Of a stretch of DNA of 64,000 nt, positions 44,155 through 54,970 are shown in pieces. Made by a program: the position numbers and the translations under genes. Below the pieces are notes generated by a model. That model was not told the DNA's origin and ran no database searches. It saw nothing but the letters and a program-made list of their open reading frames with translations. Positions within the stretch are counted from its first letter, which is position 1, and every line of letters begins with the position of its first letter. Origin of the DNA: Gammaproteobacteria bacterium (lineage in GTDB: Bacteria > Pseudomonadota > Gammaproteobacteria > Pseudomonadales > Azotimanducaceae); assembly GCA_020832085.1 (NCBI GenBank), contig JAFIFJ010000098.1:1-64000 (forward strand), given 5' to 3'.

Positions 44155-47100
44155 TCAGAAGTTGAAGGGCATGGCGCCGAGGTAATCGCGGACGGAGTGC
44201 TGATCCACCTTCAGGCGGAAGCGCATGAAGGGCCCCTGGGCGGTGTAGTGGGCACCGGCGAAGTCGTCGTCGTGGAAGCCATCGAAGTTGTAGCCCAGGC
44301 TGATCCAGACGTTGCGCCACGGCGAATGGCCGACGGAGACACCCGTCTGGTAATCGATGACGTTGGAGTTCCAGGAATGCAGGGCGCCACCGTGCAGGCC
44401 CACGTCCCAGCGTGAATTGAGGTCGCGGCGATACTCGAAGCCGTACAGGGAGGTGACGCCGGAGTAGCGGTCACCGTCGATGTCGTCCACCACATACTTC
44501 ATGCCCCAGATCAGCGACAGCTGATTAAGGGCGTTCGGCCGCCAGTTGGCATTGAAGTTGTTCACCAGCTTGCGCTGCACCAGATCCAGATCCACGCCCT
44601 TGCGCTCGCTGGCCACCAGATCGAGGCGATCGAGGAAGGTCCAGGTGCTGTTGCTCGGCCGCCAGGCCAGACCCAGGCGCATGTCGGCCTTGCGCTCGAG
44701 GCTGTCCCGACCATCGGTTTCCATCATGTTCAGCCGCAGGCTGGCAATCCGTCCGTCGTCGAGCTGGTGTGCGTAGCCCGCGAACAGGTTCCAGCGATCC
44801 TCGGAATCCGAATTCCGGTACTCCAGTCGTGAGGTGGCCTCCCAGCGATCGCGCTTGTAGCCCAGGCCGATGAAGCCTGCCGTGAAATCATTGCCGTTGG
44901 AGCCGGATATTGGCGGCACCCGCGGATTGAACCCTCCGGGATTGCGCTCTTCCACGCCGGTCCCGGGCGGTGTCGGAAAGTCCCGGCTGTCCTTCAGGGT
45001 CTGCTCGCGGTCCATACCCAGATCCAGGCGCCAGCGATCGGACAGCCGGATGTTCTGCACCAGACCCGCCGTGGCGGCAATGCGCTCCTGATCATCACTG
45101 AGCCTGCGGCTGAGACCGGTCTCCATGGTCGCGCCCGACCACAGGTCCGAGCGCACACCAAAGCGTGTGTCTTCCGAATCGCGGTCATTGCCGAAGGTGT
45201 ACTCCTGCCTACCGAACAGACGGATGCCACTGAATATTTCATAGTCACCGCCAACCCCGAGGCGGGTCGGAAAATCAGTGTTTTCACCACGGCCACCGCC
45301 GCCGCTGACGTCGTACTCGCCGTTGGCATTCAGGCGCAGGCGACCGTCGAGGAAGGCCTGGCTGGCCCGCGCCGTCACCAGATTGCTCTCCAGGGTGCTG
45401 CCCTCCCGTGATTCGCGGACGACCCGGGCACCGAGACCGAGCTCGCTGCGCTCCCGCTTCCACTTCACCTGGGTGTCACCCACCCGCCGGGTATTGCCGG
45501 AGCTGAGGTTGTCCTCCTGGAAGGCCTCGGAGTCGACGCGGAAGTTGCCGCCGAGGTCCTGATCGACCCTGGCACCATAGCGGCGGGTGCCGCCTGAGCC
45601 CGAGAACTGCTGCCCGATGCCGAAGCCCTCCCGCTGCTCCCGAATGTAGGCGCGGGCATTCAGGCTGCCCGTGCCGTGCTCCGCCTCCACCCGATAGGCC
45701 CAGCCGGAATGGGAATCCGTGCGGCTCTCAGCCTCAGTGTAGGCCAGCTCCGCCTTCACTTCGGTGCGATCACCGAGGCGGACTCTGGCATCAAGTGCGC
45801 CGAGTCTCTGCTCGTTGTTGCTGCTGCCGTCGTAGACGGCGGTCAGACCCACTTCGCTGCCGGCGCCGTCGAGCTTGCGGGCAATCCGGCCACCGACGAT
45901 GACGTCATTGCTGCCGCTGCCATCGGTCTCGTACTCGACGATGATGAAGATCGGGTTGAGATACTCGTCCTGACTCATGATCGGCTCCTTGAACAGCAGG
46001 GTGCCGGCGTCGTAGTCGATGTTGTAGTCACGGAAACGGGTCAGCGAGCGCTCGTCGATCACCTCGTCGATATCGAAGCGGTCACGGGTCTCGATGCGGA
46101 TGCGTTCGCTGTTGGCGATGACGTTCCGGGCCCCGAGGCGATACAGGCCCGAGGTGCCGTCACCGCGGATGTCGTCACGCAGGAAGGCCTGATCGGGTGC
46201 TGCGGCAAAGCCCGTCACGTTCCAGCGGCTGTTCTCGTATTCGCCTTTCACGCCCGTGAAGCGCCGGCTGTAACGGCCGAGCTCCGTCACCGTGAGGCCG
46301 GTATCGAAGTCACCGAACAGCAGCTGGGCGGTATCGCGCTCGATGCGCAGGTAGAGCTTGCGCTGACTTTCGGCGTCATAGCCCTGCTGGGAGGCATCTC
46401 CATAGAGGGTATAGAAGCGGTTCGGATCGATCTGACTGCCAAGATCGTCCGACGATCCCTTCGAGTCATAGGCCATGGTCAGCAGATACTTGCCCTGGAT
46501 CGAGCCGCTGGCGAACAGGGAGACGCGGCCATCGGTGACGATGCCATCGTCATGACCCACATCCTGGGCTGCCTGCATGTTGCCGCTCAGGGTCTGATAG
46601 CCCACCGTGCCTTCAGCAAAGCCCACCAGAATCCAGTCGCGCATGGCCGGCGTCAGTCGGGTGCGGATCTCGTCACTGCGGCGATCAGCGAACTCGAAGT
46701 CGAACACCACCTCCCCGGATCGGGTGGTCGGCTGCAGCTGGATGAAAGCGATACCGTCCTCGCGCACCACATAACTGCTGCGACGATTGCCCATGCTGTT
46801 GAGATTGATCTGGGTCTGCTCCCGCTCCGATTCATAGGCCTGATAGGGCTCCCGGACCGTGAAACTTCCGGTCATGCCCGGCCGGACGGGCGAACCGGTG
46901 CGATCGTAGAGGCGAATGGCAATGATCGGCGGCTCGATGCCGTCAGCCACCGGAACCGAACGCTCAGGCACCAGCTCCGCCCGGACCGGACCACCGGCGA
47001 AGCGCACCTGCCGGGACAGCTCAGCCACCTGCTCGCGACCCTTGAAGAAGCGCACCTCGAGCAGATTGTCGCCGTCCTGCAGCGGCACGCCGTTCCAGAC

Positions 47101-50100
47101 CGACATGCCGATGCCCTGGGCCTCGAACTTCTTCGCACCCTCGAAGAGCAGCGGCGACACCGGCACGCCGTTGATGCGCGCCTCTGCGCGCTGATCGATG
47201 GGATGCTTCACCGCGAAGTGCACAGCGCGGATACGGGGCAGGAACTCGGCCGTCGGCCAAACGATGGCATGACTTCCATCCAGGGCCGCCAGCTCCGCGC
47301 CCCTGAATTCGGGCAGTCGCTGGTCCGGCAACTCCGGAATCGGTGGCAGCCTGTTGGCCGCTGGGCCCGTACCGGGAACGTGGCCCGTGACCGTCGCGCG
47401 TGCAACGGAGTCGTCGCCAGCGCGGATCACACGGGTGGTCGCGCCAGGACGCAGCAGGCGCACGGCAACGACCATGCCCTGATCCTCACCGATGATCTCC
47501 GGTGACCGACCCACCACACCGTCCACCACGGCGATGGCTTCGGCCAGGGACAGGCACTCCCTGCCGCAACCGGTCTTGCCTCCAGCGCTGGCATCGGTCA
47601 CCAGTTCGACCGTCACCGCTGGATCCAGGGCGGCCTGACGCAGCACACGCTCGAGGTGCTCGCGGCTGATGCCGGACGTTGCTTCGTGACCCATCGTCGC
47701 CACGGCAATGCGCTGACCGGCGGTCTGATCCGGAACGTCGTCCACATTGAAGCTGGCCACGGGCAGGCGCACCCGCTCATCCGTGGGCGAGCGGAACATG
47801 AACATGGATTGCACCTTGCCCGAACCGTCGACACCGGCCTTCGGCTCCGCCATGAGGGTCACGGTGCGCTGCCAGTTGCTCGGCAGGTTGCCCAGACGAT
47901 AGGTGAGAGCGCCCTGTTCGAAACCGGAGGGGTCGTCCACGGCACGGCCTTCGATCCGCGTCGAACCGGGCAGGTAGCTCCAGCCCTCGGGCAGCATGAT
48001 GACCTGAGTGGCATCGGTCAGCGGCAGGGCCCCGCCGGTCAACTCAGCACGAACGAGGAGGCGGTCGCCATTGATCCGTCCCCGCAGGCGTTGAATGACG
48101 TCCGACGTCTCCGGCGGCCGCATGGTCACGTGGAAGTCGGCCTGCCACAGGGTGCCACCCTGCACGTCCACGAACTGGCTGAAGGGGGTCCCGGCGAAGC
48201 GGACGTTGTCCTCGCAGGACATGATCCGGTGGGACGCCGGCAGACTGGCCTCATCGAGCTGGACCACGTGAGCACCCGGTTTCACGCCCTCGATGTGCCA
48301 GCGGCCCTCGCTGTCCGTCACCACATAGGTGCCGTCTTCCATATACAGACGCACACCGCCGAGGCCTTTGCGGTCCGCCGTCGGCGCATCACAGGGACCC
48401 TCGAGCACCCGCCCCATCAGCGTCGCGCGCGACCGCAGCAGATCCTCGCGGACCCGGACCTTGGCCTCGGCCGTATTGCTGCTGCGCACGCCCTCACCCA
48501 CCGCCGTGGCGCGATTGACGGCGATGCCTTCCCGGGCGCCACCGGTGATCTCGCTGACGTAACGGATGCTGACACGCTGACCCGGGTCCAGGTTCGGCAG
48601 CGGAATGCGCAAGCTCCGGCCATCGCGCTCCACCACCACGTTTGGAACCCGGTCCGCACCGATGCGCGCCGAGCCGCTCTGATAGCGGAAGCCCACCGGC
48701 ATGAAGTCCAGCAGCTCGAGGGCACCGGAGGCCATGCTGGAAGGGTTTTCCACCGCCAGCTCGTACTGAATGAAGTCACCTACGGCCGCCGTATCCGACA
48801 GCGCCCGCTTGGTGAGGAAGAGATCCACCACGACCGGGTCGAGCGGTACGTCCGCGATCGGCGTCACGCCTTCAGCGGCCTCGAAGGCCTCGCCCCGGCT
48901 GGCGTCTCCAAGCAGGAAGGGTGCGGTATCGAGCTGCTGAAGATCCGCGTCGTCCACCAGGGACGGGAATCGATAACCGTCAGGCATCTCGATCTGGTAG
49001 CGGTATTCACCCGCGCCCACCACCGGGAAGCGGAAGCCGCCCGCTGGAACGGACACGCTGTTACCGGCACCGTCTGTCACGGCTTCACCACTCAACACCG
49101 TGGAGGGCCAGCTCGCTACCCCGTCGAGGCCTCGTACCGTAGCCGGTGCTCCGCTGGCTGCTTCCACCAGCGTGATCCGCACGCCGTCGAGCAGCTCGCC
49201 GGTGGCGCTGTCGAAAATGCGGCCCACCGGATCCAGCAGAGCCCGAGCCACAGAGCGATCACTGGCATCCTCGGGATCCTGATAGCGCGCTTCCAGGCGA
49301 CCGTTGGTGTCACTGCCCAGTCGGCAGTCACCGGCACCCAGGGTTGATGCCCCAGCATTGAGGTAGCCGGTGAACACACCCGTACTGGCACCCGTCTCGC
49401 GCAGGATCAGAGTCTCGGACTCTCCGGTATCGGCGATGCGCAGCCTGACCGTCACCGTATCCGGCGCTGCCGGATCCACGTCCTGATCGGGATCGATCAG
49501 ACGCACGAAGACGGGTTCCCCGACATTGAAGGCGGTGGCGGGCTGCAGTTCGACCGCTCCCGGAAGATCGATGAACTGGCCGCTGCGGTCGCGAGGGAGA
49601 TCGATCTGCACCGTGCCCGAGTTGCCTTCGCACTGGGTCCGGGACACCGGAATCGACTCCGCATCCGCGTCGCCCGTGGCCAGAGTGAGGAGCTCCAGGG
49701 TCGAAGGCGTCCGCGCGATGGGCTGCAGATCCAGAGGAATGTCCACCTGGACACCGGGCCCGATCTCGACTTCGAACACCTGCCCACGGGAGGCCGGCCC
49801 GATGTCGTAGGGACCACCGTCCACCGCCAGCAGGTCGGCGTCGCTGCGCTCGCTGGGGAAACGGTAGCGATTCGGCGGCGTCACCTCGATCCGGTAGCGC
49901 CCCTGCGGCAGGAAGGGGAAGCGGAACTCGCCTGCTCCAAAGTCGTACCGGGTGCCCACAGCATCAGTGACTTCGCCGCCGGAGAGGATCTCGGCAGGGA
50001 ACTCCGGGAACGGTGCATCGCCAAAGACCTTGGCGGGACGCCCGGCATTCTCGTCGATAACTCGAATCACCGCGTCGTCGATGCGGCGTCCCGTCTGGCT

Positions 50101-53100
50101 GTCGAACACTACCCCGGAAGGCGCCACCGTCGCTGCAGCAGCAGCCGTGTCGCTGCCATCCTCTTCGTCGAAGTAGCTGGCGATGATCTCGCTGTTCGAC
50201 TGCACCGTGAGCATGCAGCCAAAGCGGCTGGTAGCCGAGCCGGTGGACTGGATCGCGCCCACGAAGAAGCCCGTGTCAGGGCCCGTTTCGCGCAGCCGCA
50301 GGATTTCCCGATCACCGGTGTCAGCCACAGTCAATGTGATCACGACCTGCTCCCGGACACTCGAATCCCGATTGGCGTCCGGATCATGAAGACCCACGAA
50401 GATTGGCTCTCCCACCATATACAGGCTGGCGTTGCGCAGCGTCAGCGCACCCGGGACGTTAAGTTGCTGGTTGTCGAGACCACGCGGGCGCTGTGCATCG
50501 ACGAATGGCCCGTCCATGCTGTCCACGGTCGCGCACTGGGTGGTGCCGACATCGACGGGAGCACTCAGATCTGGCACGAAGCTGCCCTGGGCCGACGTGA
50601 GCTGCTGCACATCTGCGCCGATGGGCGGCGGCACCTTGAGGAAGAGGATCGTCGCCGGATTGCGTTCCTGCACCGCGGTGCCCACCGTGAACGGCCGCGT
50701 CACGGACAGGCCGAAGTCGTCGACGGCCGTAACGCGAAGGGTGACCAGCGTATCCGGAGACAGACTCACACCCGGCGCGAGGCGCAGTTCCCGACCCACG
50801 ATGCGGAACCTCGGATCGTCCACGGTCAGCAGGTGACCATCGGCCTGATTCGGATCGATCACGGTCAGATCGCCAACCCGGGCCCCCGGCGCATTCGCAG
50901 GGATCACCTCCTGGTCGAGCAGGATATTCTCCGGACCCGGCTGCGCCGCGAGCACCTCGATGTCCACGTCTACTTCGGTGAACAGGCGCCCGCCGGCCGT
51001 CCGTGGAATGGACTCGGTAACCCGTACCCGCAGATTGAACTCGGACGGCTGCTCCCGGCGGACGGCACCGCTGTTCGCCACCTCGATGAGCCCAGTGGCT
51101 GGATCGATGCGGAACGCGCCACCTTCATTACCGCTGACGATCTCGTAGATGAGATGGACGCTGACGCCCATCGGGACCGGACCGCCGCCGAAGCGCGCGT
51201 CCACCGTGCCCACCACCGTGCCCACAGCTGCCCGGTCTGCCACCTTGAACTCTGCAGGCTGGACGATGGGCGCCTTGGGCAGCTCCAGCAGCGGAATCGT
51301 GATCGCCGCCACACTGGTCAACGGCGTCGGATGGCTGTCGGTCACGGCCACATCGATGACCCGGGTCGCACCTTGATCGAAGCGCAGCAGCTCCGGCCGA
51401 GCCACCCGGACCACACCCGTCGCCGCATCGATGCTGAAGATACCCTGCGAATTGCCACCGACAATGACAAAGCGCAGGGGTCTGTCCACATCGGTGGCGC
51501 CGACCACACCGGCCCGGGTCCCAACCGGACTCTGCTCCGGCAGCGGGTCGAAGGTCTGGTCTGTCACGAACGGCGGGGTGTTCGATTCCGTCACCGTGAT
51601 GCGCACGTTGGCCGTCGTCGACAGTTGACCCACCGGATCATTGGCCGTGTTGTCGTCGGTCACCCGCACCTGCAGGTCATACATGGTGCCTTCCGGACCA
51701 AGTACCGCTCCGGGTGCCACCCGAACGCGACCGTCCTCGGCGCCGACGAGGAAGCGACCGTCTCCGCCACCTACCAGGCTGTAGCTCAGCGTGTCGCGGA
51801 CATTGGGATCGCTGGCCGGAATGCGGCCGATCACCGTGTTCACCGTCGCCGCCCGCGCGACGCCTAGCACAAGATCCTCAGCCACCGGCGGCAGGTTGCT
51901 CGGGACCACTGTCAGCGTGAAGCGCCGCCGGATGCTCAAGCCACCGCTGTCCATGGCAGTCACGTCCAGCAGAATCTCGCTTTCCAGATCGAAGTCCACC
52001 GCCTCATCCGGCGCCAAACGAAGAACGCCATCGACCACCACGAATCGGTGATCCGAGAACGTGAAGGTGTGGGTATCCCCCAGATCCTCGTCCACCACGC
52101 TGATGTTGCCCAGCACGGCGCCCGGCGTGCGTGAAGCGAAGGTGAGGTCGTCAAGCAGAATGTCCGTCGGTCGCTCGTTCAAGTCACGTACTTCGAGGGT
52201 CACGGGTTGGATGCGATACAACACACCGTCCCGGAAGACCTGGACATCGAAGCTGACTTCCGGCTCCTGCTCGTGGTCGAGGAACAGGCCGGGGCGCAGG
52301 CGCAGAATGCCATCCCCAGTGACCGTGAAACGCGCGTCGTCGACGCTGAACGCGAAGTCCGACGTGGCAGGCACCTCGAACTGGGCGATGGCAGCCCCGG
52401 TCACGTTCTCGCAGATGAGGGCATCGAGCGGCCGCAGCGACGACGCAGAGCCGATGTTCTGAATCGGCAGCGAGGACCCTGATCCGCTCGGGATGAAGCC
52501 GGGAGCCGAGGCATTCTCGGAACCGGGAGCCGGCTCCAGCGAATTGCCGGTGGAGGAGCAGCGCAACGCCTCCACCCGGAATGAAGGATTGACGACGATG
52601 GCAAAGGGCACCGTCAGACTGTTGCCGCTCTGATCTGTGGCCGTGACCTCGATGACGACCAGTTCCTCGACATCGAAATCCAGCTCGACATCATCACGAA
52701 GCTTCAGCACATTGCCAACCACCTCGAAGCGGGGATCGTCTACGGTAAACGCGTGGCTCGCGCCCGGATCCGGATCGAGCACCGTCAGGTTGCCGATGGC
52801 CGCTCCGCGACTGCGCTCGTCCACATCCTGCCGGTCGAGTTCGATGTCCGTGGGCGCGGAACCCTCCGGCGCCTCGATGGCAAAGCTCACCACGTTGGAC
52901 GGCACCGACCGCGGCAGGGCATCGATGCCGAACTCGGCCCTGGCCACGTTGTCGATCACCGTCCCCGGTGCGGATTGCGCCAGAGTGGAAGAGTGAGTCA
53001 CGAGCAGCAGTACCGAAAGCACCGCCATCGGAATGGAAAGGGACAACGCCCGTCGCTGGCCACGCGGACGCGTAGACACCGACCGGCGCTGCGTGTGAGG

Positions 53101-53265
53101 CCCGCTGACGCCGGCCTTCCTCCGGGGCCCGAAGGCCCCATCGGAAACACACAGACACCGACCCTGATCATCCGGCCGGACAGTTTCCGCGCGCACGCAC
53201 GAACGCCCCGCGGCCCGTAGGCCACGGAGCGCCCGCACGATGCGAACGACTGCCGGACTGATCAA
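44155..53265 (-). CDS. Giant surface protein: cadherin-like repeats, DUF11, C-terminal outer-membrane barrel
   Basis: 3036 residues, TTG start with AGAGGAG upstream; an internal GTG near residue 63 just before the signal peptide (~65-98, ending AQS) is an alternative. Residues ~105-135 carry the PGTVIDNVARAEF motif. ~138-860 hold about seven cadherin-like modules (xPTDIxLD ... VGxLxVxDPD). ~888-1478 hold two SdrD-B-like blocks (DSQTGRRIDDAVIRV, DSATGELLDGVRITL), ~1478-1590 a DUF11 domain, and ~1590-2200 mixed beta domains. A ~770-residue barrel follows (~2262-3036), ending GAMPFNF. This is an outer-membrane-anchored adhesin or platform. Last gene of the operon. Confidence 0.88.
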   Translation of the reverse strand: MISPAVVRIVRALRGLRAAGRSCVRAETVRPDDQGRCLCVSDGAFGPRRKAGVSGPHTQRRSVSTRPRGQRRALSLSIPMAVLSVLLLVTHSSTLAQSAPGTVIDNVARAEFGIDALPRSVPSNVVSFAIEAPEGSAPTDIELDRQDVDERSRGAAIGNLTVLDPDPGASHAFTVDDPRFEVVGNVLKLRDDVELDFDVEELVVIEVTATDQSGNSLTVPFAIVVNPSFRVEALRCSSTGNSLEPAPGSENASAPGFIPSGSGSSLPIQNIGSASSLRPLDALICENVTGAAIAQFEVPATSDFAFSVDDARFTVTGDGILRLRPGLFLDHEQEPEVSFDVQVFRDGVLYRIQPVTLEVRDLNERPTDILLDDLTFASRTPGAVLGNISVVDEDLGDTHTFTFSDHRFVVVDGVLRLAPDEAVDFDLESEILLDVTAMDSGGLSIRRRFTLTVVPSNLPPVAEDLVLGVARAATVNTVIGRIPASDPNVRDTLSYSLVGGGDGRFLVGAEDGRVRVAPGAVLGPEGTMYDLQVRVTDDNTANDPVGQLSTTANVRITVTESNTPPFVTDQTFDPLPEQSPVGTRAGVVGATDVDRPLRFVIVGGNSQGIFSIDAATGVVRVARPELLRFDQGATRVIDVAVTDSHPTPLTSVAAITIPLLELPKAPIVQPAEFKVADRAAVGTVVGTVDARFGGGPVPMGVSVHLIYEIVSGNEGGAFRIDPATGLIEVANSGAVRREQPSEFNLRVRVTESIPRTAGGRLFTEVDVDIEVLAAQPGPENILLDQEVIPANAPGARVGDLTVIDPNQADGHLLTVDDPRFRIVGRELRLAPGVSLSPDTLVTLRVTAVDDFGLSVTRPFTVGTAVQERNPATILFLKVPPPIGADVQQLTSAQGSFVPDLSAPVDVGTTQCATVDSMDGPFVDAQRPRGLDNQQLNVPGALTLRNASLYMVGEPIFVGLHDPDANRDSSVREQVVITLTVADTGDREILRLRETGPDTGFFVGAIQSTGSATSRFGCMLTVQSNSEIIASYFDEEDGSDTAAAAATVAPSGVVFDSQTGRRIDDAVIRVIDENAGRPAKVFGDAPFPEFPAEILSGGEVTDAVGTRYDFGAGEFRFPFLPQGRYRIEVTPPNRYRFPSERSDADLLAVDGGPYDIGPASRGQVFEVEIGPGVQVDIPLDLQPIARTPSTLELLTLATGDADAESIPVSRTQCEGNSGTVQIDLPRDRSGQFIDLPGAVELQPATAFNVGEPVFVRLIDPDQDVDPAAPDTVTVRLRIADTGESETLILRETGASTGVFTGYLNAGASTLGAGDCRLGSDTNGRLEARYQDPEDASDRSVARALLDPVGRIFDSATGELLDGVRITLVEAASGAPATVRGLDGVASWPSTVLSGEAVTDGAGNSVSVPAGGFRFPVVGAGEYRYQIEMPDGYRFPSLVDDADLQQLDTAPFLLGDASRGEAFEAAEGVTPIADVPLDPVVVDLFLTKRALSDTAAVGDFIQYELAVENPSSMASGALELLDFMPVGFRYQSGSARIGADRVPNVVVERDGRSLRIPLPNLDPGQRVSIRYVSEITGGAREGIAVNRATAVGEGVRSSNTAEAKVRVREDLLRSRATLMGRVLEGPCDAPTADRKGLGGVRLYMEDGTYVVTDSEGRWHIEGVKPGAHVVQLDEASLPASHRIMSCEDNVRFAGTPFSQFVDVQGGTLWQADFHVTMRPPETSDVIQRLRGRINGDRLLVRAELTGGALPLTDATQVIMLPEGWSYLPGSTRIEGRAVDDPSGFEQGALTYRLGNLPSNWQRTVTLMAEPKAGVDGSGKVQSMFMFRSPTDERVRLPVASFNVDDVPDQTAGQRIAVATMGHEATSGISREHLERVLRQAALDPAVTVELVTDASAGGKTGCGRECLSLAEAIAVVDGVVGRSPEIIGEDQGMVVAVRLLRPGATTRVIRAGDDSVARATVTGHVPGTGPAANRLPPIPELPDQRLPEFRGAELAALDGSHAIVWPTAEFLPRIRAVHFAVKHPIDQRAEARINGVPVSPLLFEGAKKFEAQGIGMSVWNGVPLQDGDNLLEVRFFKGREQVAELSRQVRFAGGPVRAELVPERSVPVADGIEPPIIAIRLYDRTGSPVRPGMTGSFTVREPYQAYESEREQTQINLNSMGNRRSSYVVREDGIAFIQLQPTTRSGEVVFDFEFADRRSDEIRTRLTPAMRDWILVGFAEGTVGYQTLSGNMQAAQDVGHDDGIVTDGRVSLFASGSIQGKYLLTMAYDSKGSSDDLGSQIDPNRFYTLYGDASQQGYDAESQRKLYLRIERDTAQLLFGDFDTGLTVTELGRYSRRFTGVKGEYENSRWNVTGFAAAPDQAFLRDDIRGDGTSGLYRLGARNVIANSERIRIETRDRFDIDEVIDERSLTRFRDYNIDYDAGTLLFKEPIMSQDEYLNPIFIIVEYETDGSGSNDVIVGGRIARKLDGAGSEVGLTAVYDGSSNNEQRLGALDARVRLGDRTEVKAELAYTEAESRTDSHSGWAYRVEAEHGTGSLNARAYIREQREGFGIGQQFSGSGGTRRYGARVDQDLGGNFRVDSEAFQEDNLSSGNTRRVGDTQVKWKRERSELGLGARVVRESREGSTLESNLVTARASQAFLDGRLRLNANGEYDVSGGGGRGENTDFPTRLGVGGDYEIFSGIRLFGRQEYTFGNDRDSEDTRFGVRSDLWSGATMETGLSRRLSDDQERIAATAGLVQNIRLSDRWRLDLGMDREQTLKDSRDFPTPPGTGVEERNPGGFNPRVPPISGSNGNDFTAGFIGLGYKRDRWEATSRLEYRNSDSEDRWNLFAGYAHQLDDGRIASLRLNMMETDGRDSLERKADMRLGLAWRPSNSTWTFLDRLDLVASERKGVDLDLVQRKLVNNFNANWRPNALNQLSLIWGMKYVVDDIDGDRYSGVTSLYGFEYRRDLNSRWDVGLHGGALHSWNSNVIDYQTGVSVGHSPWRNVWISLGYNFDGFHDDDFAGAHYTAQGPFMRFRLKVDQHSVRDYLGAMPFNF

Positions 53266-53294
53266 GAGTGCAGCTCCTCTACGCTAGTCCGACC

Positions 53295-54557
53295 TCAATC
53301 GATTTGAACGTAGAAGATCACGGTGCCGGACGCTTCAGCCGCACAACCGCCAAGCGACGCATCGAATCCGCCTGCGACCGTCTCGGCATCCACAGCGAAC
53401 TCCACCACACCACCGCACTCGTCGATGTAGACGTTGAGGAGTTCAGCCTCTTCGGTGCCGAAAAGCGTGGTGTCGTCCACAACCGAAGTGTTCGGAGGAG
53501 CTGAATCGCTGACGACCACGTCGGTCGCAGTGGCCGCACCCACTGCATTGGAGACGTCGATTCGATACTCGATCACGGCACCCGGAATGCGCCTGGGATT
53601 GTTGCCAGTCGCAGCAGTATCGAAAGGTGGCTCGTCACTGGCGCCAAAGCCGAAGCCAAAGCCGTTGATCGGATCCCACACCACACGGCTGGACTTGGCA
53701 ATGGACATCGCGGCGGCGGCGATCACGAACTGACTGGTGTCAGAGTGCTGGCCACTTCTGTCCGTATCGGCAGCGGCGCTGGCGGTATCGGCAACGAAGT
53801 TGTATCCGAGATCACCGTCCGTATCACCGAAGACGTTCTGAACGTTATCCGGATCATCGACCTCGTTGGTCGCCGCAAGGGAGGTCCCGAGCATCAACCG
53901 ACCATTGCTGTCTCGCTCCGCAAGATTGTCGGAATCGTCCGGATCGGTCACAGCCGCAACCAGCGACCAGGAGTCGAACTGGCCATTGACGGCACTTGCA
54001 GGGATGGTGAACGTCACCAGGATGCGGACAGGCGTCCCGGGAGTCGTGTCCGTCTTCAGCAATCGATAGGTGTCACCGTTGGTGCCCTCCTGCGCGAGTG
54101 CCACGTCGCAGGAACCGTTCGTGTTCGTGTCGATACACACGCCGGTTACCGTCGCCGGATCAGAAGTGGCACTGCTGCCCACGCCGAACACATCGTTCGC
54201 CGCATTGCGCGAGAGACCCAGCAGGATGTCGATATCGTCGTTGCTGAGGTTGGTGACATCGAAGCTGAGGATGGCATTCGTTGCGGCTGGAGCCACCGAC
54301 ACGGCAGCGCCATCCTGCTCCACGACCAGCACGTCGAGCCGGCGATCCACTACGAAGGTTGCTGTTCCCTCCTGATCAGGATCAGCGGTCGAGATTTCTG
54401 TCTGAGCAAAGCCACCGACTTCGAAGTTCAAGGTGGCGTCATTGCTGATCAGCGTCCCCGCCTCTGTTCCAGTCGCCGATACCATCGGCGACCAGCCCAC
54501 CCCGAGGACCAGCAAGGCCCCCAGGGCAAGCAGCTTGCCTGAGTATTTCCAGTTCAT
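53295..54557 (-). CDS. Secreted DUF11-type beta-sandwich protein
   Basis: 420 residues from the ATG at 54557, with AGAGGAAT upstream. Signal peptide ~1-28. The mature start TEAGTLISNDATLNFEVGG shares a motif with the 55480 protein and the giant protein. A middle calcium-like acidic region (DTNTNGSCD, DPDDSDNLAERDSNG) precedes a DUF11-like domain at ~310-420 with RRIPGAVIEYRIDV and VSDSAPPNTS. The C terminus ends FYVQID without anchor. Predicted extracellular or surface component cotranscribed with the giant barrel 29 bp downstream. Confidence 0.85.
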   Translation of the reverse strand: MNWKYSGKLLALGALLVLGVGWSPMVSATGTEAGTLISNDATLNFEVGGFAQTEISTADPDQEGTATFVVDRRLDVLVVEQDGAAVSVAPAATNAILSFDVTNLSNDDIDILLGLSRNAANDVFGVGSSATSDPATVTGVCIDTNTNGSCDVALAQEGTNGDTYRLLKTDTTPGTPVRILVTFTIPASAVNGQFDSWSLVAAVTDPDDSDNLAERDSNGRLMLGTSLAATNEVDDPDNVQNVFGDTDGDLGYNFVADTASAAADTDRSGQHSDTSQFVIAAAAMSIAKSSRVVWDPINGFGFGFGASDEPPFDTAATGNNPRRIPGAVIEYRIDVSNAVGAATATDVVVSDSAPPNTSVVDDTTLFGTEEAELLNVYIDECGGVVEFAVDAETVAGGFDASLGGCAAEASGTVIFYVQID

Positions 54558-54646
54558 GATGAGATTCCTCTCTTGATCAGTTTGAGTTGACCCGCGCGCT
54601 GCACACGCGGAGTGTTCGGGTAGTGCGTTGACTGCAGTCGTTGCAT

Positions 54647-54970
54647 TCATCGCTGTGCTTCCTTCTCGCTTTCCGGTGCCGGGTGCTCATGCATCCGGCT
54701 CGTTCTTCCTTCGCCGGCCGGGGAACCGCTGTTCCCAGACCCTCCTCGTGGTAGCCCTGTCCCGGGTTGAGGACCCGTCGCGGTGGGCGGACCCGTGTCA
54801 TGGGGAGGACCGGTGCCATGACCGGGGCCGTCTCGCTGCCGGGACAGAACCAGCGCGAGGAGCAATGGCGACCTGCGCCTGCGCCCCATGCCGATTGCGC
54901 ACGCGTTCCCGGTACTCACCTTGCGGCGAGCACTGCAAACGAGCGTGCTATGGCGTGGGGCGAGAGCCAT
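54647..54970 (-). CDS. Possible small Gly/Pro/Thr-rich protein
   Basis: A 107-residue reading frame in the 412-bp gap between two DUF11 genes. Its ATG shares bases with the upstream stop (TGATG), which would allow coupled translation. It contains a basic plus hydrophobic stretch (RRRRSPLLLALVLS) and a collagen-like GTGPP/DTGPP/ATGPQ/GTGLP tail. High GC could produce such a frame by chance, and I recognise no family. If it is not real, the gap holds no gene I can see. Confidence 0.3.
   Translation of the reverse strand: MALAPRHSTLVCSARRKVSTGNACAIGMGRRRRSPLLLALVLSRQRDGPGHGTGPPHDTGPPTATGPQPGTGLPRGGSGNSGSPAGEGRTSRMHEHPAPESEKEAQR

Noticed and set aside
45676-47505. Long reading frame on the plus strand opposite the giant surface protein
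   Set aside because: GC-rich third positions of the minus-strand gene keep the opposite frame open. No start context, domain or signal supports it.
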